Positions 39,601 to 49,399 of a stretch of DNA of 64,000 bases are shown here, piece after piece (position 1 is the stretch's first letter; each line of letters opens with the position of its first letter). The notes beneath the pieces were generated by a model, which did not search any database, was not told where the DNA came from, and saw only the letters and a list, made by a program, of their open reading frames with translations. The position numbers and the translations under genes are program-made. Source of the DNA: Trochalopteron elliotii (Eukaryota > Chordata > Aves > Passeriformes > Leiothrichidae); assembly GCA_024734555.1 (NCBI GenBank), contig JANPWX010000097.1, positions 6,630,811 through 6,694,810 on the forward strand, written 5' to 3'.

Positions 39601-42600
39601 ATGTAGTAGTTCACAACAGACTTTTCCATTGCTTTAAAAAATACATTAGCATATTCAAATTAATTAAATGAAGAATGTAATTCCACTATGCTTCATCTGA
39701 AATATCAGCTGTGATTTTGACCACAGAACTAACCACATAAAGAACTAAAACTATTCTGTAAAGAGGAAATTATAAAAAAAACTAAGTGAAGTTTCTCTTT
39801 TTATCAATCTTTCCTGCAGAACTATATCATCATACTTATAAAATGTTTCTTAAATAGCAGTAAGTTGGTTTTAGGTTTTTTTTTTAAACTGGTATGTTTC
39901 TGGCTTTGGGAATTTAGAAAACAAAACACTTTGGAGATCCAATTCAAGCAGCTGGACCTGGCTGGTTTTTTCTTTTTCCTCTAAAGAGCAGCTTATTAGT
40001 TCAGTTTCATATAAAACCAGAATTACAAACATCATTTTTAACAAGTGAAATGCAGATGTTTGCCATGGAATTGTACATAATATAAACCAAGGACTAAACA
40101 AATATGTCAGGAAGGAGAGAAGATCTGCCAAAATATTTAGCACATTTACCCTGGAGCATCAGAGAGAATTTGCTTACTACTTTTCTAACAATAAGACAAT
40201 CAAGTGAAGTTTCCTGGTCTGCAGGAAGTTTCTAAAGCTATTTATGATCAGCAAATTCTGACCCAGCTTTTTTATCTCCTATACATGTAATACTTAGAAA
40301 AGTGTTCAGTTTAGACTTTTGACTATATAAAACTAGACAAAATCCACTAGGACTCCGAACGCCACACCAAAGTTGAAGTCTTTTAAAAAATCCATTTGCC
40401 ATTCCTCTCAATGTGTCTGAAAGAAGACACTAACCTGACACCGTAAATAATTGAAAATGTGGCAGTGAACAAGGAAGGCCTTTTGTAATTTATCTGCACG
40501 TTTATACAGCCTGCAAAGTACCTTCCTAGGTTGTAACATGTAGCAGCTCACCTCCTCCAAGCTGTTAAAGTTCAGAAGAATGTAACAACTCAGGAAGGCA
40601 TGCAATGAGCTGACAAGCTGCCTCACTCTGTAGCCTCTTCCTCTATAAAAAATACTTGGTCGTTTTACAAAGCTCTGCTGAGAAAGGTGACAGAACCTGT
40701 GTGGGTTCATATTCCTTTGTGCTTTCCTCTGCCTCCTGCACTCCAGCATTTTCAGACACCATCAAAAGACTGACAAAATAAATCTAATGGAAAAGCATCA
40801 GGGCAGCATTAAAACTGAATATTAAGACCTAATGTTCAATTAATACTGTGGGACTTTAATTTATGGAGGAAAGCTGGAATTAAAAAATCAGGTTCAGACT
40901 TAAGAACTGTGAATACACAGGTTGGAGAACTTAAACAGGTGCAATATATAAAAAAAAAAATTTTCTAAAATCCAAGGGATTGTTGTAAGTTTTTTTTAAA
41001 TTCTCTTAAAAATACTGGGTTTTATTAACACACATTTAACTTACTTTCAGATGCAGATGTCTTAAAGTACTCTCCCACAAGACTGTGCACATACTGGCAT
41101 AATGATGATGTCTCCTGACGTTCAAAATCAGAGGCCACAGACTTCCTGAAGCACCTCTCGTTCACTTGCAACCAACTACAAAGCTGAATTAAGAACAGTA
41201 TGTTACTCCTTGACCACATCTGGCAGCTGTGCACTGACACCACTGATTTAATAGCAGCACACCAGAGCACTGTTAAACACAAACTCCCACATCAGCAAAC
41301 CCACACACCACAACTGGTGTTCACCAGGGCTACTTTGAGCCTTAGCAGACTATTCCCTTCTAACTAAAGTAAAAAAAAAAATGTTCTTCCAGAGGGTAGC
41401 TCAGAGCACCCCCAAAAAATCAGTGGTACCAATATAAGAAAAACAACAACTCTTAAAAATAAGCAAGAGTGGTAAAAATTCCCTTGTCTCAAAAGGGTTT
41501 CTTCCAATCAAGTGCTATCTAGTGAGACCAGTTTTTTTTTTTTTAACACATATGCCAAAAATGAATGGAGCAAAATGAAATGTACATTTTACATAACAAG
41601 AAGACACAATGTAAAAAATCTCTTTAGCATTATGTGACTGTAGGAGTAACCAAAAGTTGGCTACATGATCAGCTGGCTCTAGTATATACTCTGTAAAAAC
41701 ATTTTTCATCTTCAAACTTTTATTCACAGCATTTCACATCTTGCAAAGACGTAAAACACGTATCCTGTGAAAATTTACGATTTACAATCTAACTCTATAT
41801 GGTATGCACATTTTGCCCTCTGAGATCATCCTACCAGTGATATTATTCTTTCTACCAGTGATGGGTTTGATGAACATAAAACCAGTTCAGTTCTCACCTC
41901 TGTCCACAGCAAAGTATCTCTCCTTAGGGACTCCTCTGGTCTAAGGGACAGAAGAAAGCTTGAAACTTCGGGAAAGGACACTTTCTCCTGAAGAAATTAA
42001 TCAAGATACAATAGCTGCCAACATAATATACAACAAATAATACCTGTATGACAACTCAAGAAGTTTGCCTTTATCTGGCAAGTTTCAGTAAAAGAAATTT
42101 ACTTTTTCCTTTTCGTGATTCAGACTCATTTCTGCCTCTTTGGGACCAAACTTAATTTTCCCAAGTATTAAAGTCTATCTGAAAATAAATTAATGACTGT
42201 AAGAATAGTGCTATTCACTGATGACACCTTTTAAACCAATGTAGGCAAATGATTAAGAGTCACTCATAAGTACTATTTCTGCATTCCTAAAGACAAATTC
42301 TAAAGACAAATTCTAAAAGGTTTATAGCCAGAACACACAACATGGAAGACTTATTTAGAAAGCTAGCTATAAAACAAACAAAACATGAATACTTCAATTA
42401 CTGAATAACTACAGTCTTGCTATTTCAACAATTATGGTAGTTTTATCATTCTGGTATCACAAATACTTTCATTATTAGGAACTACAGGAAAGTCTATTTA
42501 GTGTCTATCTGTTAAAATCTGAGTTTATACAGTAGATATAATATCCACATAATATAATATGTGTTAGTTATGATAACTACCACATGAAAGCTGTACAATA

Positions 42601-45600
42601 AAACATCAACTAATAAAAGCTAATGAAAAAATATTTCTTATGGAAAACCAAAGGAAACAGAAGCATACCATGCTTACATAGCACAATTTAAATAGTCACT
42701 AAAAAAGATGCAAATCTGGCAAAATCAGTACAAATACCACATTTAGCAGTTTTTTGAATACTGTTGACGCTGTAAAAGTGTCACTGTATTTCTATTAGAT
42801 CAGAGAAAAAGAAAAAACAAAAAAAATAAAACAAAACACAGAACCCCAAACTGACCACATTTGTCAAATGCATAGTTGTTTGAAGAAGATAGCACTGAGC
42901 AGCACCACGCAACAAAATCTGATGTGTAATCATAGTACACTGGAGGACATCTCTGCAAAGGGGAAAAATACACACTGTATAAATTACACACTTAAAAATG
43001 TAAACATTTTCATATATTTCCTAATTATTAACCATCTTAAATACATTAGATTGCATGTAACAGACATATTTTAATAACTATGGCACAAATACTGCCTGAT
43101 CAGACCACAAACAATCCAGAACCAAGACTACTGTTACACATACTTTCAAAAACTGGATGAGCATAAACCTGACAAAACAAAAAGGGGGAGAAGAAAGAAC
43201 AAAAAAAACCTAAAGGAACAATCCCCATGATCACATCATTTCAGATTGTTAATTTAACATTAGCATTTCTATCTGTAAAAGTATACAAATGTTTGCCATC
43301 AAAATCTCACTCAAGAACAGAACTGAAAGAAACTTTCAGTGATCTTTTATCAGCAAAGGCACGTCCAACACCTTTTTTCCTTTCTGTAAACTGCTTCTAT
43401 CCAATATTCCTTCAACCACCAGGAACATTTTATTTAAAGGCTGAAATTTGATTAAACTGGAATGACAACCATTTTGAGTGGCTCTAGGAAGTAAAAGCAG
43501 ACACTTAGGAAACAACAGTGTGATTAAGGTCCATAGTGAGGCCAAGAACTTCTATCTAGACTTTTATTTAGAAATCATTCTGTTTTTAGCATTGTGGGCT
43601 GTCCCCTGATATAGCCTTAACTACTATTAAACCAAGTTTATAAGAAAAGGAAGAAGAAATTATATATATCAGCCAGAAAGTGTGGAAGACCAGGGAAAAA
43701 TTATTCTAAAAAAGCAGAAACTATGAAGACCTAAAATGCAAAAACTCAATTTTTTTCATTTCATATAGAGATAAAAATACATTGGTTCTTGAATTGCTTT
43801 CTTCTGCAGATCAGACATAAAGGAGACAGAACCTGATATTCCCATGCACAACCATCCCTTCAGAAGTAACAAACATGAATCAAATTCTGGCTCTCCAGAC
43901 TGTCAGCATATTTCTTTGGAAGAAGGGTGTAAGAACACAATGCAGTATACATTTTACCTTAAAGCATGAAGTCCTTCAGCACCAAGTACTTTACATGCAG
44001 GGATAGATGCCAAAGCCATAGAAAGAAACAAAATAGGAACAGCACACCAATGCCTACTTGTCATCTTCTGAATAAATTTTAACAGGAAGCTACCTTAAAA
44101 TGAAAGTAAACAAAACAACCCTGAGTGATTTTGTGCTCTCTAATGCTTTTAAATAACACAAACTCCAGCAGAAGAGTGCTATTATAATTTCTGACAATTA
44201 AATGAAAAACAACAGAATAATTTCCTAATTATTTCAATGAAAAAAATTACATTCCAAAGAAGTCTATCAGTAAGGTGATATGATTCAGAAACAAACAGAA
44301 ATAAACCTAATTTTGACTCTGGTCATCTGCACTAATCACCATGTTCAGGAATAAAATTTTAACTCAATTGTTTTGAGTACTAAATAATGCCTTTTTCAAG
44401 TTGCTATTGAGTTTGTGATCTGGCTGACCATAGTGATTCAACCAGCTAAATGGATGCTGGAATGGGCAGAGAAATTCTCAACAAGCCACCACACCTACAG
44501 TTTATGGACGCAGGCTATCCATCCCAGGATTCCCAATCACAGAATGTGATTAGTGATAAAATATATGCCTTGGGGCAGGGTAGAGAAACAGGGCATCTGT
44601 GGCATTGCAAGCATATCAGGTGTTTCCTACCAGAATATACCTGTACATACAGGGTGCTGTAGAAAGCTGATTCTACTCTTATTTGATCCAATTAGACCAG
44701 GTATTAACTTCTGGTTGCCTTCATTTCAGTTTACACCAGCATCAAAATTTGGAACAGTCTCAGAAATCTTCCTCCACCCAACCCCACAATAAAAGAATCC
44801 TTATTCTGCTTCAGCCCTTGGACTGGGCTCTTCTGGATGTGTAACTATACATGCCATGACTAAAAAGTCTAGAGATAAAAAAGAACCTCCAAGTACTGTT
44901 CACTTCAGATTTTAGGAGTTTGTTTGGGCTTTTTATTTTTCCATTAATAAAAAGGAAATCTGCTTCATTTTGCCCCTAGAACATTTCTGTAGCTTAATAC
45001 TGCAAGATACCTTGAAGTCCCTGAAGACCTTTTCTCTGGAAACTCCACTGTCCGGACAACTACTCCTTTTTTGTCTCAAGTAAACACTTACATGACATAC
45101 TGAAAACAGCTCCATAGTTTTTATTTGGTTTCCTTATTTAAAAAAAGATAAAGGTGAAACTGAAACATACCTTTTTCCTCTTCTGGAAGAAGAGCGAAGT
45201 AAGTAGCTAAAAACTTCTGTAACCTCATTCCCAAAGGAGGACAGGCTCCTATTGACTGACCTGGCAGCCTGTTGGGTTTTAAAACATTAGACACACAACT
45301 AGCATGTTAACAGCTTTAGGATTAGATGTAACAGATTTAATCTAAAGTCTAACAGATTCAGAATGTTTAGAATTGCTGCTAAACTAAAACAAAGTGTCAT
45401 TCAGTGACACTCTATGAGACCAACAGAGACAACCTATGTCTCATGAGAAGTCTCAGGGTCCTGGCTATTAACGATTAGCATCAGTCAAGAGATTCTGCAG
45501 CTTTCTCTCAGCTTGATATTAACTGTAACAACTTTGTATATTCTCAGTATACTCAAACATTCACCCTCCTCTATATGTGCCAATGCATTTCACCAGAAAT

Positions 45601-48600
45601 AGAGAAGCTAAAAGAGAAGATTAAGATTATGAAGTATTGATTTAACACAGCTCTAACATACTGAAACTTGGCTTCACCATCTGCTTCACCTTCTGAATTC
45701 CCATCCATGTATGTCCATGGAAAGATACTGCAGACTGAGATGAGAAATGCATAACTGCTGCAAGAGCCTGCAGAGGTCACATTTATCCTGCCATATTTAG
45801 ATTAAACAACCTACTTTGACTACACTTTAACCATAATCACCTAATCCAAACTATCACCACTGACAGTCAGTTTTAGTCCCTCAAAAATGAACATATTAAT
45901 CCACTGAACTCTTTGTTTCATGGATGTTCCCCACCAGGTCAAGACTGTGACCATCAATTCAATCAAGGGGCATTGAAAATTCCAACAACCAAGTCTTGTC
46001 CCTGGATCCATACTTCATTTGTTCATAGCCACCCATCTTTCCTGAAAACCCCTCTCCCTATCAGTAAGTTCAGCAGCATCCTTTTTTACTAATGTGTTTT
46101 CCTTTAGCTAAGACTTTACCCATATACTTAAACCAGTATTACTAGAACACACTTGCACAATCCAGAAATTAAATAAGTAACTGTTTAATTAAACCAGTGG
46201 TTTACCTGCTGTAGAGGGAACTTTCAGAGAGGGCATCCATTAGCGGTCCAATAACAAACTGAAAAAAGAAACAAGAACAATGGTGAAATGTACATTTCCA
46301 AGGCACTGTTACACAGAAGCTAACTAGATTTATTTCACCAGACTTTAAAGGACAGAGACAGAAATTAAAGAATTGTAGTGGTAAATAGTGGAAGCAAAAA
46401 GAGGAAGAAACTAAAGAGAAGGGAGACCAGGACAGTAAACAAGAAAAGTGATTTTTCCACTAGATACATTTCACAGCGCATTGCAGAAAATGCAGGCGAG
46501 TAAGAAATCCTGTTGGGAAACTGACAGAAAAAAAAGATTTAAACATGAAATAAAAGGATGCCGAAGAGCCAACACAACTAAAAAGTACTAAGGTTGACTT
46601 TATTTCGAGTTACTCATCAAGAGGCTGACTTAATTTTTATCAGGAATGATAATCTATGAGGACAACATTAAATAGTATAATGTAATTTCTTACTAAAGTG
46701 TAGGCTGGTTGGACAGTCAATACACATGTGACAGTAATAAAAATAACTTTTAACGTTTCTTCCCACTTAAGAGAATATTTTAAAGCGTGGGGCTTTTACA
46801 TTTTATGGATACAGTAATACACTGATTATACTACAGAGATAGAATTTGTCCAGTTCCAACTACTGAAGCAATTAGTGTTAAGAGCTGTTACAAATTAGAA
46901 CGTTTGTTGCGGCAAGTAACAGCAACACCCTTACCTCTGAGAAACCAAGCGAGTTTGGAAGATGTTTTGTTTCATAAAGCTCCAGAAAATGAAGAATTCC
47001 TTCCTTTGTCAGTGTTTTATTCTCACTTTCAAACATTCGTCTATAAATGCACACATGCCATGATGGGTGAAACAGCCAACAACCTGTTTACAAAACATAA
47101 ATTCTTCTAAACTGACATTGAAATGACAGTGACACACTAACACATAACATACTGACATTCTGGACAATGTTATAGTCTATTCATAGGACATTTCAAAAAG
47201 GTGACTATAGCTATAGTTTTATAAAAACACCCTGTAAATCTAATTTAAAAATTATCACAGTTTTCCAAAGTTACTCTCTACTTTATTAGTCACAAATTAA
47301 AATGACTAAAAAGCGTTTCATCCTTCTATTTACACCAATGTATTTACCTGCAAAAGTTATACATTAATAGCCCTTCCACTTTACAAATCTCCAGCATCTT
47401 GCACTACCTAATTACATGGCCTCATGTGCCCTGGACACACTGTCTCAGCACTCATTTTATTTATCGTCTCCCCACCTCTAACAAATTGAGTTGGGTTTTT
47501 TTTTCCTCTCTTACAAAGTTGTGCAGGTGAATTGTCTTCGACAATCCCAAAAATCTCTGGCTTTATTTTCACATTATCTTAAGTCATGCAAAATACAGTG
47601 GGAAATGACCAATTTATATCTGCTGACAGAAAAACAGTATTCCAAGACAATACAGTAAGCAATAAGTATATTCCAGGATTTCTTCTCAGAGCAGAGTGGC
47701 TACTGCCTATGCATTGTTTGCCAAACAACTTACACATGGAGCAAACCCACAAAAACTGGAACAGCCACCCAGAAAATACCTAATTTGAGAGACAAAACAT
47801 TACAAAAAGCTGCTACTAAAAGAGAAGAAGAAAATAGAGAAGTATAACTTAACTGACTAATATTTAAGACATTAAGTAGAAAAGTTCCATCTTACCTTTA
47901 TCCCCTGATAAGGCAAGCTCATATAAATTGTTTAGTTTTGGTAATACTGGCTTTATGACATGGATCTGAAATGCAAATCAGAGTAAATAGTTTATATCTC
48001 AAACCCAGGAGTTGTCAGTTACTTGGACTAGAATTTACTATCCATAACACTAATATAGCAATTGACAATAGAGTACATTTAAATAAACCTCCAAAGCCTG
48101 TGATATGCAACACTCAGTTGAAAAAAACCTGATACTTCAATGCTACTGTATTTTAAGAACAATACTTGCTAATAACCATTTTATTCCTCAAAATTAAAAC
48201 AGCACAAAGATCTAAAATTAAGCATTTAAATTAACAGTACCTCAGTTACAGGACAATCATGTACAAATAACATAAAACTAGTACAGGGATGTGGGCACAC
48301 TACTAATAGTTAACACCACAATACCATACAATTATAGAAGCCTCAAGTCAACAGGAATCTTTCTACTGAGTATGCTGGACTCACAAAACCATTTTAATCC
48401 AAGGCCACAGGTATTTCACCATACAGACATAGTCCCCTCTATCAGAGAGAGGCTATTAAGTGCAATCACCGGATTTTTCACAAAGCTGGTCTTGCAATTA
48501 CCTGCACTCCAGGTTTCTGTCATTGCATTAACCAGATGTATTCCAATAACAGAGAAGAGTTCTGAGTTTACTCCCAATGAATGACACATGCTGTATTTTA

Positions 48601-48858
48601 AGTATTTAAGAGTTGAAACAAAAGTATTCCAGTTAATGGTGACTTATGTCTCCCCAATCACCAAAATTGAGACTACAATCCCCTACAAAAGCATCCACAT
48701 GTGCCTCAAGGGAGGCAGGACGCCTGTCTAGGATGGGCACAGATTTTACAGCGCTCCTACCTGGTTTCCTTCCAAAGTTTCCATTATCAAAATGTAAGTT
48801 TCCCAAAACTGCAGGAGTTGCTCGTTCTTCTCAGCGGACCACCAGAACAGACTGGATT
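18445..48858 (-). CDS. TARBP1: TARBP1, tRNA (guanosine-2'-O)-methyltransferase; exon 1 missing
   Basis: Twenty-nine exons, listed separately, join into one open frame of about 1303 codons (3911 nt) ending at TAA 18445-18447. With exon 1 the total is 30, which is the human exon number as I recall it. The human protein is about 1621 residues, so about 310-320 N-terminal residues are absent and probably fall in the N gap. Most of the protein is a helical-repeat-like region. The C-terminal three exons form a SPOUT/TrmH methyltransferase domain: motif 1 around [14 protein letters not shown] (Asn and the catalytic-type Arg), motif 2 LLLLGNEHEGIP, and motif 3 [20 protein letters not shown], which form the knot that binds AdoMet. 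The known role is Gm18 formation in certain cytosolic tRNAs; it was first named as an HIV TAR RNA-binding protein. The gene converges with COA6. One intron uses a GC donor. Confidence 0.96.
18608..19665 (-). other. TARBP1: TARBP1 intron 29
   Basis: GT-AG intron containing the 15-bp inverted repeat at about 19235-19290. No gene inside; the ORFs here are shadows. Confidence 0.85.
19235..19290. repeat. 15-bp perfect inverted repeat
   Basis: TATCTGCAATATATA and TATATATTGCAGATA are exact reverse complements with a spacer of about 25 nt, inside TARBP1 intron 29. Confidence 0.8.
19666..19802 (-). CDS. TARBP1: TARBP1 exon 29
   Basis: Acceptor ..ATGCATAG|GTG, donor GCTGGG|GTAAGA. It encodes [20 protein letters not shown] through [15 protein letters not shown] motif 2. 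It ends with 2 nt carried over. Confidence 0.96.
20275..20399 (-). CDS. TARBP1: TARBP1 exon 28
   Basis: Acceptor ..TTTTCTAG|GT, donor GAG|GTGAAT. It encodes [20 protein letters not shown] to AEQWLPLVE. The Arg of motif 1 is here, right after the NLGG of exon 27. Confidence 0.96.
21312..21503 (-). CDS. TARBP1: TARBP1 exon 27
   Basis: Acceptor ..TTGTTACAG|GT, donor GGAG|GTAAGG. It encodes [20 protein letters not shown] through [16 protein letters not shown], the first strand and motif 1 of the methyltransferase domain. Confidence 0.95.
22038..22209 (-). CDS. TARBP1: TARBP1 exon 26
   Basis: Acceptor ..GCATTGCAG|ACA, donor ATGG|GTAAAG. It encodes [20 protein letters not shown] to [10 protein letters not shown], the linker before the methyltransferase domain. 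Confidence 0.94.
22838..22886 (+). repeat. Imperfect local duplication
   Basis: TCCTCCTGTTCAGCACATTT and TCCTCCTATTTAGCACATTT lie about 28 nt apart in TARBP1 intron 25. Confidence 0.65.
23585..23666 (-). CDS. TARBP1: TARBP1 exon 25, with GC splice donor
   Basis: Acceptor ..CACTTGCAG|G. The donor reads AG|GCAAGT instead of GT, the standard GC-AG class. The codons [20 protein letters not shown] to SLE join in frame to TIFYTLPHL of exon 26, so the boundary is supported by the protein. Confidence 0.93.
24147..24343 (-). CDS. TARBP1: TARBP1 exon 24
   Basis: Acceptor ..TTTCTTTAG|AAG, donor ACAGG|GTTAGT. It encodes [20 protein letters not shown] to [10 protein letters not shown], helical-repeat region. 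Confidence 0.94.
24910..24996 (-). CDS. TARBP1: TARBP1 exon 23
   Basis: Acceptor ..TACTTCAG|GAT, donor GAAG|GTAAAT. 29 codons, [20 protein letters not shown] to SEK, phase 0 at both ends. Confidence 0.94.
26130..26279 (-). CDS. TARBP1: TARBP1 exon 22
   Basis: Acceptor ..TTTTCTCAG|AAT, donor GCTAT|GTAAGT. 50 codons, [20 protein letters not shown] to [11 protein letters not shown], phase 0 at both ends. Confidence 0.94.
26801..26825. repeat. (TTTA)n microsatellite
   Basis: About five ATTT units in TARBP1 intron 21, close to the donor of exon 21. Confidence 0.85.
26847..26957 (-). CDS. TARBP1: TARBP1 exon 21
   Basis: Acceptor ..TTTCTTTCAG|GAT, donor CCAG|GTATTG. 37 codons, [20 protein letters not shown] to LLPKLNQ. 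Confidence 0.94.
27773..27893 (-). CDS. TARBP1: TARBP1 exon 20
   Basis: Acceptor ..ATTTTACAG|T, donor AAG|GTAAAA. It encodes [20 protein letters not shown] to IKLLDK. Confidence 0.94.
28001..28044 (+). mobile_element. CR1 retrotransposon 3' tail fragment
   Basis: TTGTGGGTCCCTTCCAACTC followed by ATATTCTATGA closely matches the 3' end of avian CR1 LINEs, including the ATTCTATGA terminal repeat unit. Only about 45 nt are recognisable, so it is a severely 5'-truncated or decayed copy in TARBP1 intron 19. Confidence 0.75.
28146..28217 (-). CDS. TARBP1: TARBP1 exon 19
   Basis: Acceptor ..CATCTCTGAAG|A, donor GAAAG|GTAATG. The first base completes Arg; 23 codons [20 protein letters not shown] to VIE; 2 nt carried over. 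Upstream intron 28218-28368 is only 151 nt. Confidence 0.92.
28369..28568 (-). CDS. TARBP1: TARBP1 exon 18
   Basis: Acceptor ..TTATTTTCAG|ATA, donor CAAAG|GTATTA. It encodes [20 protein letters not shown] to [12 protein letters not shown]. Confidence 0.94.
28569..31814 (-). other. TARBP1: TARBP1 intron 17, largest of the middle introns
   Basis: About 3.2 kb without recognised exon, LINE or RNA gene. It contains a G12 run near 30994-31005, flanked by TTCTTGGGG/CCCCAAGAA arms. Confidence 0.75.
30994..31005. repeat. Poly(G) run
   Basis: About 12 consecutive G. CTTGGGG at its left edge and CCCCAAG near 31025-31031 can pair. Confidence 0.9.
31815..32003 (-). CDS. TARBP1: TARBP1 exon 17
   Basis: Acceptor ..GTTTATTTACAG|CTT, donor GAG|GTCAGT. 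63 codons, [20 protein letters not shown] to GQAYTKIKE, phase 0 at both ends. Confidence 0.95.
32037..32113. repeat. (CAAAAA)n low-complexity repeat filling a short intron
   Basis: Repeated C(A)5-8 units on the plus strand, read as (TTTTTG)n on the TARBP1 sense strand. It occupies more than half of the 139-nt intron 32004-32142. Confidence 0.9.
32143..32398 (-). CDS. TARBP1: TARBP1 exon 16
   Basis: Acceptor ..TTTTTTTCACAG|C, donor CCCAAG|GTAAAA. The first base completes Ser; [20 protein letters not shown] to [10 protein letters not shown]. Confidence 0.94.
33071..33264 (-). CDS. TARBP1: TARBP1 exon 15
   Basis: Acceptor ..GTTTTACTTAG|GAA, donor [31 protein letters not shown] to PSYIEERN; 2 nt carried over. 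Confidence 0.93.
34868..35029 (-). CDS. TARBP1: TARBP1 exon 14
   Basis: Acceptor ..CTCACTTTTAG|GTT, donor AAAAG|GTAGTT. 54 codons, [20 protein letters not shown] to NLQDKNSEK. Confidence 0.93.
35672..35769 (-). CDS. TARBP1: TARBP1 exon 13
   Basis: Acceptor ..CTTCCACGCAG|AT, donor GCACT|GTAAGT. Two bases complete Asp, then [20 protein letters not shown] to TNELST. Confidence 0.93.
35770..38792 (-). other. TARBP1: TARBP1 intron 12
   Basis: About 3 kb. The only notable element is the 12-bp inverted repeat at 38187-38216. No coding support for the ORFs in it. Confidence 0.75.
38187..38216. repeat. 12-bp perfect hairpin
   Basis: TTTTGTTCAAAC (38187-38198) and GTTTGAACAAAA (38205-38216) with a 6-nt loop, in TARBP1 intron 12. 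Confidence 0.85.
38793..38968 (-). CDS. TARBP1: TARBP1 exon 12
   Basis: Acceptor ..TTTTTGTGTAG|T, donor AGATG|GTTAGT. One base completes Ser, then [20 protein letters not shown] to LKCSNTQD. Confidence 0.93.
39171..39207 (+). repeat. Tandem 18-nt duplication
   Basis: CTTCCCAACTTCATCAGG is followed directly by CTTCCCAACTTCAACTGG, in TARBP1 intron 11. Confidence 0.85.
39268..39364 (-). CDS. TARBP1: TARBP1 exon 11
   Basis: Acceptor ..TTTAATCAG|GA, donor [31 protein letters not shown] to QMKNKY; 2 nt carried over to Ser. Confidence 0.94.
41045..41183 (-). CDS. TARBP1: TARBP1 exon 10
   Basis: Acceptor ..TTCTTAATTCAG|CTT, donor [30 protein letters not shown] to EYFKTSASE; 1 nt carried over. Confidence 0.93.
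41898..41987 (-). CDS. TARBP1: TARBP1 exon 9
   Basis: Acceptor ..AATTTCTTCAG|GAG, donor GAG|GTGAGA. 30 codons, [20 protein letters not shown] to TLLWTE. Confidence 0.94.
42291..42317 (+). repeat. Short tandem duplication
   Basis: AGACAAATTCTAA occurs twice in immediate succession, in TARBP1 intron 8. Confidence 0.85.
42856..42952 (-). CDS. TARBP1: TARBP1 exon 8
   Basis: Acceptor ..CCTTTGCAG|A, donor AATGTG|GTCAGT. One base completes Arg, then [20 protein letters not shown] to MHLTNV. Confidence 0.94.
43958..44093 (-). CDS. TARBP1: TARBP1 exon 7
   Basis: Acceptor ..CATTTTAAG|GT, donor [31 protein letters not shown] to GAEGLHAL; 2 nt carried over. Confidence 0.94.
45171..45268 (-). CDS. TARBP1: TARBP1 exon 6
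   Basis: Acceptor ..AAAACCCAACAG|G, donor [32 protein letters not shown] to LLPEEEK; 1 nt carried over to Gly. Confidence 0.94.
46206..46258 (-). CDS. TARBP1: TARBP1 exon 5
   Basis: Acceptor ..TTTTTTCAG|TTT, donor AGCAG|GTAAAC. 17 codons, [17 protein letters not shown], plus 2 nt. It is the smallest exon. Confidence 0.93.
46935..47083 (-). CDS. TARBP1: TARBP1 exon 4
   Basis: The acceptor ..TTTGTAAACAG|GT was chosen because it alone keeps the frame with exon 3 (G|GT gives Gly). An internal TATAG at 47041 looks like an acceptor but breaks the frame. It encodes [20 protein letters not shown] to LPNSLGFSE, donor GAG|GTAAGG. Confidence 0.93.
47896..47965 (-). CDS. TARBP1: TARBP1 exon 3
   Basis: Acceptor ..TTGCATTTCAG|ATC, donor AAAG|GTAAGA. 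23 codons, [23 protein letters not shown], plus 1 nt. The other two frames contain stops. Confidence 0.93.
48761..48858 (-). CDS. TARBP1: TARBP1 exon 2, first exon present
   Basis: Acceptor ..TTCTTTCCTTAG|AA, donor AACCAG|GTAGGA. The first two bases complete a codon begun in the missing exon 1, then [20 protein letters not shown] to METLEGNQ. Confidence 0.93.
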
Positions 48859-48894
48859 CTAAGGAAAGAAGAGAAGGACACGCGTTCCTGGCCG

Positions 48895-49390
48895 CCCCGC
48901 ACGCCGGGCCGTGCTGCCCGTCCCGCCGCCCGTCCGCCCGGCCGTACCGTGTCTCGGTCCCATGTGAAAGTACNNNNNNNNNNNNNNNNNNNNNNNNNNN
49001 NNNNNNNNNNNNNNNNNNNNNNNNNNNNNNNNNNNNNNNNNNNNNNNNNNNNNNNNNNNNNNNNNNNNNNNNNNNNNNNNNNNNNNNNNNNNNNNNNNNN
49101 NNNNNNNNNNNNNNNNNNNNNNNNNNNNNNNNNNNNNNNNNNNNNNNNNNNNNNNNNNNNNNNNNNNNNNNNNNNNNNNNNNNNNNNNNNNNNNNNNNNN
49201 NNNNNNNNNNNNNNNNNNNNNNNNNNNNNNNNNNNNNNNNNNNNNNNNNNNNNNNNNNNNNNNNNNNNNNNNNNNNNNNNNNNNNNNNNNNNNNNNNNNN
49301 NNNNNNNNNNNNNNNNNNNNNNNNNNNNNNNNNNNNNNNNNNNNNNNNNNNGGGCCCACGAGGGGCGGCGGGAGGCGAAAACACGGTGTG
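48895..49390 (-). promoter_or_regulatory. TARBP1: TARBP1 CpG-rich 5' region with N gap
   Basis: The flanks of the gap are very GC/CpG-rich. This is where exon 1, the start codon and the promoter are expected. No ATG in frame with exon 2 can be assigned in the visible bases. Confidence 0.6.
48974..49351. other. Assembly gap (N run)
   Basis: 378 undetermined bases. If exon 1 encodes about 310 residues as in mammals, the true missing sequence is longer than the gap shown. Confidence 1.
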
Positions 49391-49399
49391 ATTGACTGA

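Noticed and set aside
46935..47040. Acceptor TATAG at 47041 for TARBP1 exon 4
   Set aside because: It would leave the frame inconsistent with exon 3. The upstream AACAG at 47084 restores it and adds [15 protein letters not shown].
48646..49395. Long ORFs spanning the second N gap
   Set aside because: They stay open only because N bases translate as X. The real exon here is TARBP1 exon 2 on the minus strand.
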